NCBI RefSeq assembly: GCF_036884655.1
Contig: NC_088339.1
Span: 31,581,001 to 31,645,000, forward strand
Direction: 5' to 3'
Length of the DNA: 64,000 nt
From: Musa acuminata AAA Group
Taxonomy: Eukaryota; Streptophyta; Magnoliopsida; Zingiberales; Musaceae
Shown here: piece by piece, positions 1-14,078 of the stretch
Layout of the letters: each line of letters opens with the position of its first letter
How positions within the stretch are numbered: the stretch's first letter is position 1
Made by a program: the position numbers and the translations under genes
The notes under the pieces: generated by a model
Told to the model about the DNA's origin: nothing
Database searches by the model: none
What the model saw: the letters and a program-made list of their open reading frames with translations, nothing else

Positions 1-3000
1 TCTAAGATAATTGCTGACCGTGTAACAATTCTGAGAACGTATCAAAGGTTGGGAAGATGATCGATTAACAATCAATGATATATGTGTAGATAGAGGAGAA
101 TGGGATGAGTTCATGGTGAGTGGTGTGCCACGTGAACAACAAGGGGGTGGTGGGTCCAATGGGCCCATCCAGTTTGCCACTTGACGGCCACTTCACGAGA
201 GATCGTCGTCGGCTCGTCGATGGACTCACGAGCTCTATTTAGCAATGGGTTCATCTTTTGCCAACACCTATTCATTATAATCTCTTTTTCTCGAGGAAAC
301 TAATGATCAGAAATATAAGCGCAAAAAAAAAAACCATTGTATTTTTTATGATAAATAGATAGAAAGAAGAAAAAAAAGATAATAACTGAAATATAATAAA
401 ATAAAATAAAATTTAACTTATAAACTAATTGTTCCTTCAAGCACAACATTGTGGAAAGATGCGAAACAAGAAAAGAGTGATGGCTGAACTGAGACGAGGA
501 GTATGGAGAGACTATTCCTGCAGAAGATTGGAGAGACTCCTATTTCTCCCAATCATCCACCTCAGGGTCGAGAGGAGCTTCCTTGAAGCCTATCCACAAT
601 CGTACACGCAAAGTTCCCATGTCCATTAGAGGCCACAAGTTTGGGCATGTTGTGTGCACTTAGGTCGTGGTTGGGCTCTCATCGTCAAATCTGACGGCAT
701 GACAGTGTAGGCAGAGACTGTGCTCGGTCAAGAACAAGAGGTGGAGATAAGCTTCCCTCTCCTGAAAGTGAAGCTCTACCATGTCGTGGGGTCTATGTTG
801 CGGTCAGATTTGGCAACATCCTTGGCCTCTGGAGAGGTCTGTGATGTTCATGTAGTTGACTGCAAGCACAGAAACTGGCAGTGTATCAAGAGGATTTCCA
901 TTTGCTATGCTGGCAGCTGATGTTGAGGATGCACTGGTAGTCCTTGAAATTTTTGGTCACTCGAAAGGATGAATGTAGTGGCCTTTCCTTTGGAATCAAT
1001 CTCAGGATGCAGGCATTGCTCTCTTTCCTTTGGTTTCTCTATAATGTCATGGCGGCTTGCAAACTTATACCGATGCTTAATTCCCGTGTTATTGAGTATC
1101 GACCAGCAGAAGAATCTCTATGTTCCTAAGCTGGTGGTGGAATCGGAAGTTGCAAAGGATATACAGAAGTTTTGGAGTGAACATTGATAGTTGAGTAGAT
1201 GCTGACCAGCTCGATTTGGAATAGATCCAATCTACGCACGAAGCCTCGAAGACACACGTAAAGAGATAGAGAGTTACCACCTCGATTATCACATCCAGCT
1301 CTATCTTTTGTATGGTGCTTCCCTTAGCCACTCATTATTAGGAGAATGTGTTTTGGGTAATAGAAAATATTTTTTTATTTAAATTTTACTAATATGGTGA
1401 GAGGGTGGTTAGAATTTTTTTCATTCTTTTGTATGAATATTCCTCTTATCACAAATGATATATATTTTTCTATCTGGGATCAATTGAGAAGACGAATTTT
1501 AGTTCTTAGACCTATAAAATCTTTACCAATTATACCTTTTAAAAAAATCATATTTTTTATGAGAATGATTTGGTGTTACTATATCTATTTTTTTTAATAA
1601 AAAAATATTTTTTAATTAGCCTTTTTTTAAAAAAAAATTATCACAAAATATCTCTATTTTGAAAAATTACAAAACAATACATAGTGCAAAAAGATCATGT
1701 TACCTCTCCCTCTCTCTCCTTCCTTCGTTGCTTCCCTATCATCGACCTCTTTCCTTCCTCACCCATAGTCAATAGCACACCCTCTTCCTTCTTGACGACA
1801 AGTAGAGGGAGTAGATCTGTGAGTGAAAGGCTTCTCGCATGAGGTTACGAGTGGCTATTCAAGGCAAAGGCATGATCAGGTGACAATGGAGGGTGATGGC
1901 AAACTAATTACATATTACCTCTTATAGTTAGTCACTTTTAGCATTTCGATCTCTATGCTTTAAAAAGTTATATTGACATCGATATAATTATAAAAGTGAA
2001 ATATCTATATTCATTTATCCTTTAGTTTTATTAAAAAAAATATGAAAACAAATGGTAAAATGATACCCTCTCCCTCGTTGTCTCCTTTGCCCTATCCACC
2101 TCCTCTCCCCCTCCCCTCACGGTTGCCTCCACCCTATTCATCTCCTCTTCACCTCGTGCTAACCCCTTAAGGAGGTGGATGGAGTGGAGACGTCTACGAG
2201 GGCTCTAGTCGATAACGATAGCATCGATAGTGAGAGTAATGAGTGCAAGGGGGGGAGGAGGCAGTGTGTTAGGCGATAACAAGGAGAGGAGGCAGAGGGT
2301 GATAGCTACGTCAGTGTTGGCACTAGTGGTGTTATCGTTCGCCGCCATCAAAATATTAAATTTATTCTTTTTATCCTTTATTTTCATATTTTCGTCAATA
2401 AAACTAACATCGTTAGGATAAATGAACTTAGATGTTTCACTTATATCACTAAATGTGACTAATTACATGGGTAATATATAATTAGCCTGATGATGGTCAA
2501 CATAAATAAAATGATTATTTTGAAAAAATATTAGTTTAAAAATTTTCAAAATAGGGGTGCTTTACAAAAAATTTAAAAAAGGAAAGACCTTTTTCAAAAA
2601 TTTACCCAAATATTTATATAGTGATCTCCTCGGATTTGGTTTCCCAGCCGTAGCCAATGGAAACAGCTGGTCATTCTTCTTTCCATATATTATAAAGGAA
2701 GAGATGAGGAAGATAAAAAAAGATTTTCTTATAAAATACCCTTTAGGTATTTCCTAAAAGATACACCCTCTTTCATTTAAAACAAAAACCCAAAATATTC
2801 CTCAAAAGTCTTCCCATCAATTTTTTTTGCTCCTTTTTTTTATCAGTTTTCAACTATTGTAGTGTGTTTACTTACCTCATTTATAGTATTTTTAATAGCA
2901 TTTATAATGTTTTATTAGTATATTAACAATTAAAAATTATTGTAAGTGACATCATATTATTTTACTTTTATTATCACCGATCATTATAATATTATATTTT

Positions 3001-3300
3001 AAGACAGTTAATTTGACTAATGTTAGGAATTTATTTAGATAATTTATGGTGTTTTCAAATAGGCTTTATAGTATTTTTATCGTGAGAGTCAAAATACTGT
3101 AACAAGTGAATTTTTTTTTTACAGATTAGTTTGGGTATTTTTTAATTAATATATTATTTAAAAATAATAAAATGAGAATACCAATGAAGAAATATATAAA
3201 ATATAAATATTTTTCAAAAATACCCAAAAAGGCTCAATTCTTGCAACAATATTTAAGTACATATGATTTTCGAAGGCACCGAAATTATCGCAATTGTTGG
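1..3300. other. AT-rich intergenic DNA, no gene assigned
   Basis: Mostly AT-rich DNA with many homopolymer runs. A relatively GC-richer block at about 460-1330 has short open stretches on both strands, but stops interrupt every frame and I recognise no protein family. It may be a decayed gene or transposon fragment. No tRNA, rRNA or complete coding region was recognised. The segment nearest 3300-4034 is probably the 3' untranslated side of the minus-strand dynamin gene. Confidence 0.5.
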
Positions 3301-4034
3301 TTTGAATAATGTGACAGATCTATCAAGCGCTACAAAAATGGAATAAAATAATATAACATGATTTTAGATGCAGTACAACCTCCGTGCAGAAAAGAAACAA
3401 CATTCCCAATATATATATATATATATAATTTGCAGTAATGAAAACATGAGGATCCAAAATCAGTCAGGAACAGCATACTTGGTGAAAAAGATTACTCGGC
3501 GACCATAAATCTTTGGAGTCCTCCAATAGAGAGCAAAAATGGTCTAAGTTACAACGACGTCCCGAAAATACGGCCCCATTGATCAGGTCCAACTTTTACC
3601 CGATAAAAGAAAAACTCAGATATATTCTTCAAAACATAAAATTCTCCGACTAAAAATAATAATACTTGACCACCTTTCTTCTAAAAATACTAACATATTT
3701 ATCCATTTTCAGTGCCATTTGCAATCGCAAGTGAGCGATCGAGTACACAGCATTCTATGATCCGTACATAACTGCCTAAGTACGCAAAGCAGATGAAATC
3801 ATCCAAAGAATAGGAAGAAAAAAGATATAGAGATGAACACATAAGTACATAATTTCAGTAAGACAGTTTCAATACAGCAAGGAGTTCTGCAAACGATGCA
3901 TACCATCAGCAACATTGCTCAACAAGAAAACAATGCAAAAAATTGCATCATGGGAGATGAGGTACATGATTGAAAGCCACATATAATACTGAACTCCTAG
4001 GTACGATCTTCAAGCCAACATATGGTACTGAGTC

Positions 4035-5866
4035 TTATCTGGCCCATGATACTGCATCAATTTCATCTCTTGCATTTTTATACAACTCGAGTCTCTTAGC
4101 ACATTGCAGCCTGCGCTCCATTAATGCAGGATCTTCATCCAACAGCTGAGAAAGCTGCTTTCCCTGCATTGAGAGAAATATATTTGAAGATGAGTGCTAG
4201 CAATCAAGGGGTTCTTAGCTCACAAAATGGTTAAGACACGAAGGGTTCAACATAGATGTGGCCAGCGTAAAGGACCTCTTTCTTTCCCACTTGCGTATAA
4301 AAGTGATTGAGCAAAGAGCGCTTGGCTTCTCTAACTTGACAATAGACTGCTGCCTTGGGGATCGAGTTCTTGAGTGTTTCTGACACCATTGATATATAGG
4401 AGGAAACATTTGAAGCTATCCTCCTGAAGTGCCCGTCAGTATATCTATCAATGGTGGGGGTGGCAGGATTCCCAGCTTTCTCCACTTCCTGAGGGAGCTT
4501 GCGGAAGAAATCTACTGTCAAATATGATGCCTCCATATCAACCAAACGTATAACTGTCTTGCGGCTATCTTCACGGAATTTTTCCAGGGATTGATAAGAA
4601 GCAGCTGCTAGTTCTGCTTGGAGAGTGGGGAATCTTTTCAACTCCTACAACAAAAAGATTAATATGTGCCTTGATATTTTGTATTTAGTAGTCCAGATCA
4701 TGAAAAATTATAAAGCACTAACCTGGGTCTCTCCTATCGACTTCCTCACCAACTCTTTAAGAACAAAATGCACCTGCAATCATACCCGGTAAGTGCAACT
4801 AAAAGCGGACAATTCAAAGCTGAGTGTAAAATAAAAATATATGAATGATGCCTTACAGCATCCACTGATGCTTCAGCTGGGCCCCTAAAATAGTTCAAAG
4901 AACTCTCGATTAAGCGACGATAACCTTGCTCAGGAGCAATCAAATGGGGCTGATAACCATCAGCTTCTGAGACCACTTTCTTCACGTTTTGCAGCGAAAG
5001 ATGCCGGTCAAATGGAAGTTTCTTCAAAGCAGCAGGGAGTTGATTATCGAAGACACCATAAATTCGATCACCACCAGGACGCCTGTTAAAATGAACTTAT
5101 GTTCAGTGTCAAGATGCAAGTACAAGACCAAACAGCGTATTAACAGAAATAATAAACATATAACAACCCTATGAGGCTACTCATGCACACTGATCTGGTC
5201 AATATGCACAAGCTTCCCACGAAGCAGACTGAATGAGAGATTTTTCTTTTGTCTTGTACTTCTTATTTTTTTGACAAAGTGGAGTCTCACAATGTCATTC
5301 CAGATCACATGTATAGTAGAGCAACCATTAAGTCAAATGAAGCCCACAGTCCATGAAGTATCTCTAAGCATACAATAGCAGCATTTTGCCACTGATATGT
5401 CTGAATAAATTCTTTTGTTGAATTAACCTTACATTTCAGTTGGACGATCGGTTTTAAATTATTAACTACAGATTGGTTTTCTTGTAAAGGCTCTTAATTT
5501 GACCACTGATATGCTCATGTCACATGCATATATCAATAGTATAAATCCATTTAGCAGATCCCAAATAGTGGGGATCTGACAGCAGCTTATGTTAAGATAT
5601 GACCTGACAGCTGACACAAAGCTCCATGTAATAAGAACTTTATTCGGAGGAGATCGTAGTTGACCATGAAATTAAGCATTGAAATATCGTATCGTACCGG
5701 AGTTTTAACGTTCGCTTAGTATGGTACGAAACTGTATACCGAGTGGTATACCGTTTGACATATATATATATATATATATATTTATTTATTTTTTTTATAA
5801 AAGGTGACGTCGCATCGCCTCGGTGACGTCGCCTTTTCCTTCTCCCATGCGGGACGATGTCGTCTC

Positions 5867-5920
<54 letters not shown>

Positions 5921-8900
5921 CGTTCTGTCCAGTAACGGGCGGTCCATGTACCAGTCAGCTAACGGACCGGTACATACCGCCCATACCGGACGGTATTGTT
6001 CGAAATTGCATGCCTTGCATGAAATTGTAATTTAGTTAACCCAGATTGCAGTTAACCACTAAAGCAATCAAACAAACTAGTGTCTCAGTATATAAACAAT
6101 CATTACAAAAGAAAAAAGACTGGACTACTCTGGTGAAAGTCAAATGTCACCATCCAAAATAATGAACCAAAATAACCTTTTATTATTTAGATATTGGTAA
6201 ATAATTTGACACCTACAAACAGAAAAAAATTAGCTTTAAACATAATTTTCACAACTACTTATATGGTGTTGACAAATTGCTGACCAAATCCTACAGTCCA
6301 CTCAAATGCTAGCAATATATTGGTAGCTCAAATATATCATCAGGTCCATAAATAGGATGGCAACCATTAAAAAAGAGCAATGAAAATAAGGCTTTTACCC
6401 TCCCTCCAGATGCTCCTTGAATATCTTGTCAAATGCACGACAAAGCTCCAATATCGTGTACAATTGTGCCTGGTAAAAGTAAAAAATGTATGTAATTTAC
6501 CAACAACCTTCTTTAACTACGATAGACAAAACCTAAAATTAGTCACAGTAATGTATACCAACCCCTGCATCCAAAGCAATGGGTCTACCAAGATGATCCA
6601 TCTCAGATTCCAGTTCATCAATGGTTTTAGTTATCAAAGATGAAATACTTGGAATACGTGCCCTGATTACAGATTCCAGATGCTGAAACAAAATTCAACC
6701 ATTAAAAACAGATTATTAAGCTTTCATATAAAGGAATTTTCATAAATTCTAAAGGAGACAAAATATTATACTCGTGAGAGAAGTTTAGCAAGATATTCTG
6801 AACCCATTTTACTAGCTAAATGTGAGTAATCCGGACTATTTGCAAAGTACTCCCTTTCCTTTCGCCTGGCAACAATCATGTCAACATTCTTATTAATATC
6901 TGCTTGTGAACGGTTAACAATTCCAACCCAAGGATGCTGAAGCTTATAAGATCTTCCTTCAAGAACCTTTGAAACAAAACATAACACAACAAACAAAGTT
7001 AGGTGAATATATACCGGATGTATTTTTAAAAAGTAGCACATTAAGAAAGTTGACCAACATCAAGCGCATTTGTTCCCTTATCCATTAGATCCAACTTTGT
7101 CAATACTCCAAATGTTCTTTCCCCTGATCAATTTTAATAATTTCATTATGAAAAGAGGCCAACAAAATTATCAAATAATAGTCTAGCATGCAACAGTTAT
7201 TTATTGTGCAATCATCATTGCCAATTGTAAAAACAACATAACTGTACAATATTAGCATCATAATCATATATTGTACTGTTTCTACAACTGCTAATTATGT
7301 GGCAATGTACCTGTCGGGTCAACTTCTCTAGCAAGTTTGATGGCATCAGATGTTGCAATATCTTGATTGGCAGGAGAAATGGCCAATATTATGCAGTTTG
7401 GCTGCAAGATGACACGAGGTGATGAGAACAAATAATGTCAGCACTTTGTATATAGAGGGGAAATCAAAACCAAACCAAGCAATCAAGAAAGCTCATGTTG
7501 GCAAATGAAAGTTCATTGTTAATATCAACTTATATTGCAAAAAGTAATTCTTATAATAATAACAACACAGGAGACTATAGTAAACAAGCTCATGATCTGA
7601 CTCACAATGAAAACATGATAAAAGATTTAGAATTTTGTATAAATTCTTTTAGCCTCTATCTTTTCACAACAGTACTTGATTAAGATTCTTCATGAATTAT
7701 CAGCTAACAATGAAGATAAATAAGGTTAGCCACATATTGAGGTGACTGATATACAACTTATGACAAGTGGAAATTGCTGAAATTGCCTGAGGAGCAACGG
7801 CACAAAATCTAACAGAAAAAAGAAAATATCATCAAACAAGAGAAGAATGGCAAGTCCTAAACAAGCAAATGATCAAAGCAACAGTCAAGCCATTACTTCT
7901 GACACAAGGGGGAAAAGAAAGCACAAGCAAAGGCACAAATACAATATGTACCTGTCCTGTTAAAGAACCAGCCAAAACAGAGAATTGAACAGAGATGTAA
8001 ACCCAGAAAGATGGGCGCTGTGTTATTCAGCTATTGGTTAATTTTAGACACATCTTGAAAAGGAAAAAATATCTGCTAAGAAACATCATATTGGCAAAAA
8101 AAAAGAGTATTCTTTTAAGTCAAATAAAAAGTGCATTGTGAATAATTAGGTCAAAAAAATATGTTAAGAAAAAAATCATATTACTGAATAGACAAAAAAA
8201 AAAGAGTATTATTTTTAGGATCTGCCTAGCCCAACAATAAGGCCACCATCCCAAAATTTAAAAGAAATCAGGAATTGGCTGCAAATAAGCAAAAAGCTGA
8301 GAATTAGCCAATCCCAACCAAATGATCCAACAATTCAATTTGACCGACCCAGTCAAATCTGATTTGACCCTGATCTGCATTTCTAGTCTTTAATCTGAAC
8401 ACTCATCATTCGAGTCTTAAAACCAAAGGTGTCCTGAGAAACAAATAAAAAAACAATAATAACTGCATGGCATAGGATACCTTCTCAACATATGTCCGAA
8501 CCATATTTTCAATGTCTTGCACAATACTATCAGGCTGCCCCTCTGCAAAAGACAGAATTGTTCTATGTAAAATAATAAAGAAAGTGAACCCTGTTACTTC
8601 AGAAAATACAATAGTAACTGATGCTTAAAAGCCCAAACGGCATGTACCTACAGCAACCTTTGTAAGACCCGGTAGATCAATAAGTGTTAGGTTCACAACT
8701 GCAGTAATTAACCAAAGTAGTAAGTATCATTTACAAGGTAAAATATTGACCCTGAAACTTCTATATTAAAATATCAGCAATGACCATGCAAAGATGCAGA
8801 AGAATAACATGGTTGATGGACTTTCCATCATAAAACATGGTGGATAGATTTTCAATCATACAGAATAACTTAGAGAATTAAGGCATAAATTAAAAAATAT

Positions 8901-11745
8901 GTCAGAAACTTGCAATAACACAATATGATCATCAACCAGGCTCAGTGAAGTGAAATTCAGGTTCAAATTATCTCAGCGAGTTATTGGTCAGTTTACAGAA
9001 TTTCTGTCAATATTTGCAACAGAAATGAAAAAACTCTATTACCACCACCACCACAATCACAAGTAAAGATAATATTACTAGTTAAATTTGAAGGATAATA
9101 TTACCACAATCACAATCACAAGTTTATTTTGTGCATTTATAATGTTCTTTGGACATGTCAAAACCACCTAAGATAGTTACCCTCAGTTTACACCCATACC
9201 CTCAGGCCTCAACTGCTCATAAATGCAGTAAATTTTAATTATAATTCCCAGATATTACCAACACAAGATTCACAAAAACAACCAGTGCAAAGCAACTAGT
9301 CCAACATAGCATATTTTAGGGAGACAAGCTGAGGAGCCATCCAGCATGGTGATCAGTCCCAGCTCAAGACCAACTACCCAAAGGGCAAGCAGCTGACTGG
9401 TTTGCAGCCTCAGATAGCCCAGTTGTCACCTCTGCGCCTTGCACCTGTAATGCACATGAGCAGGTCACTCACCAAAAACCTCCTGCTATCATCAGGATCT
9501 CTGAGAGATCATGGAAAGCCTTACATACTCAACAAGAACCAACACTGCAACTTGAAAATACCCTCCCTTGCAAGATGCAGCCATGGTGACCACTTCCCAG
9601 ATCAGCCAATCAATGCAGCACAACAGGTGGCCTTCTATACATATTAACTCAGGCCCTCGTATCCATTCCATTGTCCACAAATACTCAACTACCAAGCTCT
9701 AAGATTCCTATTTAAGGTCCCTTGCTAGAGACTCTTTAGAAACCACTTATGTTCTTTTTCTTTAGAGAAACTGCACCTGTAATCCACACTTCAGCATGTT
9801 TATTAACTGGTGCACGCCTGAAGAGGCCCAGAATCTATCACAAAGTGGCCAACCTTTCTTCCAAATTCATTTCCCTATTTCTTGGAAGTGACACATTTCA
9901 ATACAAAGAAAAATGCATGGCAATTAATATACAACAATTGTTACCTAAAATTACCAATAAGAATGAAATAAATTTATATAGGAAAAAGAGTGTCTGAGAA
10001 AGTTCAACAATATTTTTATGAAGGAGATCATGAGTTAGTTCGTAAAACAAACTCATTAAAAGTGCTAAAATGGTAGGCATAAGTCATTGATAAAAAAAAT
10101 GAAATTAGAAACTGAAAATAGAAACAACAAAAGAAGTCTTCACCGAATGGAGAGTAAATGCTTAGATGAATCGGAACAGGAGAAATTTGTTTTGTTTTCC
10201 CTGTTAGTCTGTCAGTTTCATCCTGGATTTCCTTGCGCACAAGAGCTACATAAGAGAAAAAAACACAACAGTTAAAACCATAATCGATTAATAACATAAG
10301 CCCTACAAGAAATATGAACCTTGCAAATAAATTCCTGGTGTTCACACAGTAGCTACGATGAATTTATCAGACAAATGAAAATCAAGGATAGTAAAATATC
10401 TTTGGGCATATTATCTTAGGCTTTTGAACTTGTCGTACCAATTAACACTTCACAAATATTTCTTCTAAAACATTAAAATCAATTAAAGAAAGTATAAAAT
10501 CACACAGATGATAATCCAATCAAGAAGCTATGGCTTACACAATACACAGCAAGTTCATTAAATACATTCATTGCCACATGGACCCAACTTAGCAAGCAAG
10601 ATACATGAGGCAAACGTACAGATAGCCAAATTGGGATGGTGTCCTACCTTTAAGTTACCCAGAGGATAGTATGCTACCTTTAAGTGTCCTACAACTAAGT
10701 TACTACTTCCTATGGTAAAATTGGGGTAATCACTGTTTGTCGCAATTCGACATGATCGAAATGAATGAAGATCAAACCTAATCTCAAATTACACGGGGGC
10801 ATAAATAATGTGAACAATACACACTGACAATTAAAAGATATGTTATTAATTGCTTGACTTCTTGACAAGTTATATTTGCTTATAACTTACATAACTTCAT
10901 AACTTATAACTTATATTTGCTTCTATTATGGAACCAGAGTCTTTACCTTAAGCTTCAGCAAATCTAAGACTAAGAAACGCTTGGTTCAGAAACTACAGGT
11001 ATAGATTCCACTTCTGGCTCATTAGATCCATGAAAGTGCCATAGAGAGAGTTCAACATGCTTTATATAAGCTCCAAACACTCTATACTAACTGAAAAAGT
11101 AAATAACTAGTGTACCACAGTGAACTTCCTCCAAGAAGTTATGCAAACCATTTTTATAGTTCATGGGCAACCGACAGAGATATACGAATAACCAGGGCGT
11201 AAGGATTTAACATACCGAAATCAGTAAATTTCCTCTTTGGCAAGTGAAGGAACTCCGCATATTCTGGCTGCCCTTCCTCCGTCTTGTGAAGCTGCAGCAC
11301 CAAGGGTCTCCTCGTGACGATTCCTTAAAATAGTGTACAAGAAAAGGGAAAACCCCAATTAATTCAACCACCGCTGAATCAGCCACTGAAAGTTCAAATA
11401 CACGATCGGACCATTCAAAGGAACCGAAACCAATCAATATCTCGGAACCCTAACCAGATCCACGAGGCAGGAAATCACGCCCAACGATGCTCTCCAAGAC
11501 CGATGATTTCCCCGAGCTCTGTTCGCCAAAAGACGCATCAAAGAAACTGATTAAAAACATCGAGCTGCAAACGACACGGTTGCAGCGAGATCGTAGACGA
11601 GTACCTGTCCACCGACAACGGCGACGGAGGGGAGCGCCTCCCAGAGCGTCGGCAGGGCCCCGTCGGCGCCGCCATGGTCGCCGAGCACCGTGCACGCCCT
11701 CTGGATGCGATTCACTAGGCCGATCAAACTCTCCATCGTCGTCAT
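4035..11745 (-). CDS. DRP1E: Dynamin-related protein 1 (DRP1E-like large GTPase), 15 exons, 614 aa
   Basis: Class-1 plant dynamin-related GTPase, a family acting in membrane scission at the cell plate, in clathrin-mediated endocytosis and in organelle division. Coding exons, read from the start: 11745-11605, 11518-11455, 11323-11216, 10245-10144, 8698-8648, 8542-8481, 7401-7311, 7123-7059, 6966-6772, 6682-6563, 6469-6399, 5082-4857, 4773-4723, 4644-4276, 4163-4035. They sum to 1845 nt (614 aa plus stop), the normal size for this family. GTPase motifs are visible: P-loop GGQSSGKS (residues 45-52), DLPG (146-149), TKLD (215-218) and VNRSQAD (245-251). A stalk follows and a GTPase effector domain lies at about 520-610. 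There is no PH or proline-rich domain, as expected for DRP1. The start MTTMESLIG resembles DRP1E more than DRP1A or DRP1C, but the paralog call is from memory. Introns 4, 6 and 11 are over 1 kb, and intron 11 carries a small hAT-type element. Confidence 0.95.
5673..6017. mobile_element. Non-autonomous hAT-type MITE in DRP1 intron 11 (about 345 bp)
   Basis: The block is flanked by a perfect 8-bp direct repeat CATGAAAT at 5665-5672 and 6018-6025, the target-duplication length of hAT transposons. Its ends form imperfect terminal inverted repeats: the left end reads TAAGCATTGAAATATCG and the reverse complement of the right end reads CAAGGCATGCAATTTCG. The interior is rich in TACCG/CGGTA motifs and includes two long TA tracts (about 5761-5780 and 5869-5918). 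No transposase is present. The TACCG-rich interior is shared with the larger element in PIG-U intron 10, suggesting one repeat group. Confidence 0.65.
5869..5918. repeat. (TA)n microsatellite
   Basis: About 25 TA units inside the small hAT-type element of DRP1 intron 11. It produces a spurious Tyr-Ile repeat when translated and is a likely polymorphic site. Confidence 0.9.
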
Positions 11746-11794
11746 CTCCGGAACCCCAACTGTCGCCCTAGAATTCGAACCCGACAAGCCAAAG

Positions 11795-12235
11795 TGAGAG
11801 AGAGAAAGAGAGAGAGAGGGACTGACGTAGTTGCTGCTGCTATGGCCGGTGGTTCGCTTTCGCTGTCCACTGAGTTATTAAACAGTTCTCCCCACTACGC
11901 CCCTAACGCGTCCAATGCTGGAACGTTGTGGAAGGGGCAGTTTGGGGAGATCGCGGGACAGTACGTGGCCGTGGGTCCGGGTAACGGCGTTCGTCTCCCC
12001 CACCCGAGTCCACCTGTGGTCTCACTTTTCAAAAGTTTTCAAATTCGCCGTAACCACGACGGGAATATCCGCATAATTAACCGTTACGAACGCGCCGGCC
12101 CACATGCGGCCATTCTGAATGTGTGTGATGGATGCACCCCTATATGCGTGACTCTTAACCATATATTTGCGATATCTACTAGTCAAGGATCAGTCTATTC
12201 GATATTTCTTGATTACATAAAATAGTACCGGAGTA
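11795..12235. promoter_or_regulatory. Upstream/leader region of DRP1
   Basis: This lies just upstream of the minus-strand DRP1 start at 11745. Read on the minus strand it has a CT/TC-rich tract (GA-rich on plus, about 11797-11819), a common feature of plant 5' leaders. A plus-strand open frame (11794-12225) crosses it but resembles no known family and is taken as chance. I could not fix a TATA box or start site. Confidence 0.4.
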
Positions 12236-12239
12236 TTAT

Positions 12240-12726
12240 ACTTTTTCATATTTTTCAAACAACATCGTATATAATATATTTATCATAATTATGTCAACGT
12301 TTTTCATTCCCATTTGGACGTGGCAGTGGCAGGATGAGGAGCCCGTCAGAAAATTCATGAGTTTTTTTTTTAATTATTTTTAATTAATTTATTATATTTT
12401 TTTTAAAAAAAAATAAATTTATTATCAAAATTGATTAATAATATTAAATTTTACAAACAATGACAATAATATTTGTGAAATTTATATATCATGACAATAG
12501 TCAAATATACATCCAACTAAATACATTCAAATATAACCACAATCAAATAAATATACATATATCTAAATAAATCTATAAATTAATAATTTTTATATGTTAA
12601 TTTTTTTATGAAATATTTTTTTATTTTTTATTTATAAAATTTTTAAATATATTAAAAATTATATACCATATCAATTTAGTGGTTAATGTTGGAATGTCAA
12701 TGTCATAGACATTGAGTCCAATTCTT

Positions 12727-12757
<31 letters not shown>

Positions 12758-13502
12758 TAAAATATATATTCACATGACAAGTCCACCTTAGACGTTGACG
12801 GGTGGAGACCGTGACTACTCCATCTTACTTAAATAATCTATTTACTATTTCGTCATCGTCCATCGTAATATATTTGTTAAACAATGACTCTATGTCGATA
12901 TAGTCCCGTTATGTCCCTCATGGCCTAGTAATATCCTAAACTTACTGTACACTTCAGCCTCATGCTAATGTATTCTTCCTATATCAAAGAAAAAAATTTA
13001 ATGCTCTATAGTTTTCGTTACTCTAGGATGGTCATAGATAGTCCATTGTTTATATACAAACCCCGGTATAGATACTAAATTTTTTAAGTTAACAATTCTC
13101 CTCACATTCGTTAGCTTTGCACAACTCTTTCGATCGCCAAGCAACCTATCCATCCTTGCATGATCTTATCTTTTGCTAAGTACTCTGTTTACCTTGAGTA
13201 CCGTTAAATTTGATTACCAAAGTCGAGTCGTAGCTAGAACTTAGTGATCCCAACCTTATACACTACACGTTCTTCCCAACTTACTTGTCTTTATGGTGCC
13301 TCTCGCGCAAATGGTTGAGCATTCCTTTGAATACCAATATCAAATGCTCGTTCGCTCCTCTAAGGGATTTATTTGTTTGTCTCTTTGCTCATTTCTCTCA
13401 AACGATTACGCATGCTAGTTGTCATCAGTGTAGCATTGCTAAGTCTCTCACGTTTGTATACCAAGTGTTTATAAGTATGCTTGTACCACTCTAATTACCA
13501 TT
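12240..13502. other. AT-rich intergenic DNA, partly retroelement-like
   Basis: 12240-12850 is very AT-rich and includes a TA microsatellite (about 12726-12753). From about 12850 the base composition is more mixed, and the stretch leads into an LTR-like 5' end at 13503. It may be the tail of a decayed retrotransposon internal region. No open coding region survives. Confidence 0.4.
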
Positions 13503-13930
13503 TGTTACGGACTTAGTTGGTTTTACTTAAGTTATGTAGTACTCTTACATGTTCATTCATAAATGGTCAAACTCCTCGAAAATTCTTATGATCCTTTCAG
13601 GATTTGCAAAAGAGAAGACGAGTTAGAGGAAACTTTTAACTCGCGATTTTATAAGCAGTAATTTCAGTAAATACTTGATAGGCGTAAATTACAAACATAT
13701 ATCTTACAAGCTCTAAATGATCACGAAACGAAGGATCCAAGGTGATCCATCACGATCAAAAGTCCCTACAAATGTTCATATAATATTATTACAAAATAAG
13801 ACATCGAACTAACCCTAAACACTACTCCGAAGCCCATTGTTACATAAGTATCTCATGATGTTGTACTAATCGAAACTCTGCATCACTCTGCTAAACTCGA
13901 AAACCCTCAAAATGATTACTTAGATGATCT
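13503..13930 (+). mobile_element. Decayed LTR-like repeat (copy 1 of a two-copy family)
   Basis: Begins TGTTACGGACTTAG and continues into a segment clearly homologous to the repeat at 50292-50339 plus 51609-51960. Shared landmarks in the same order are AAAAGAGAAGACGRGTTAGA, TTTAACTCG, ACTTGATAG, TTACAAGCTCTA, AAACACTAC. The TG start and dispersed family suggest an LTR of a retrotransposon, probably gypsy type (inference). No 3' boundary or target duplication could be fixed. Confidence 0.55.
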
Positions 13931-13999
13931 GTGTTTATAAGCTAATCAAAATGGGACTATCAAGTTTATTTCGAATTCTTTATAACGTATGAATAAAAT

Positions 14000-14002
<3 letters not shown>

Positions 14003-14075
<73 letters not shown>
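14003..14075. repeat. (AT)n microsatellite
   Basis: A nearly perfect AT dinucleotide tract of about 36 units in intergenic DNA between DRP1 and the plastid Cpn10 gene. Confidence 0.9.

Positions 14076-14076
<1 letters not shown>

Positions 14077-14078
<2 letters not shown>

Noticed and set aside
5823..6035. Open frame with a long Tyr-Ile repeat
   Set aside because: It is the translation of a TA microsatellite inside a MITE.
11794..12225. 143-aa plus-strand frame upstream of DRP1
   Set aside because: No family resemblance. It covers the DRP1 leader and promoter and begins in a GA-rich tract.
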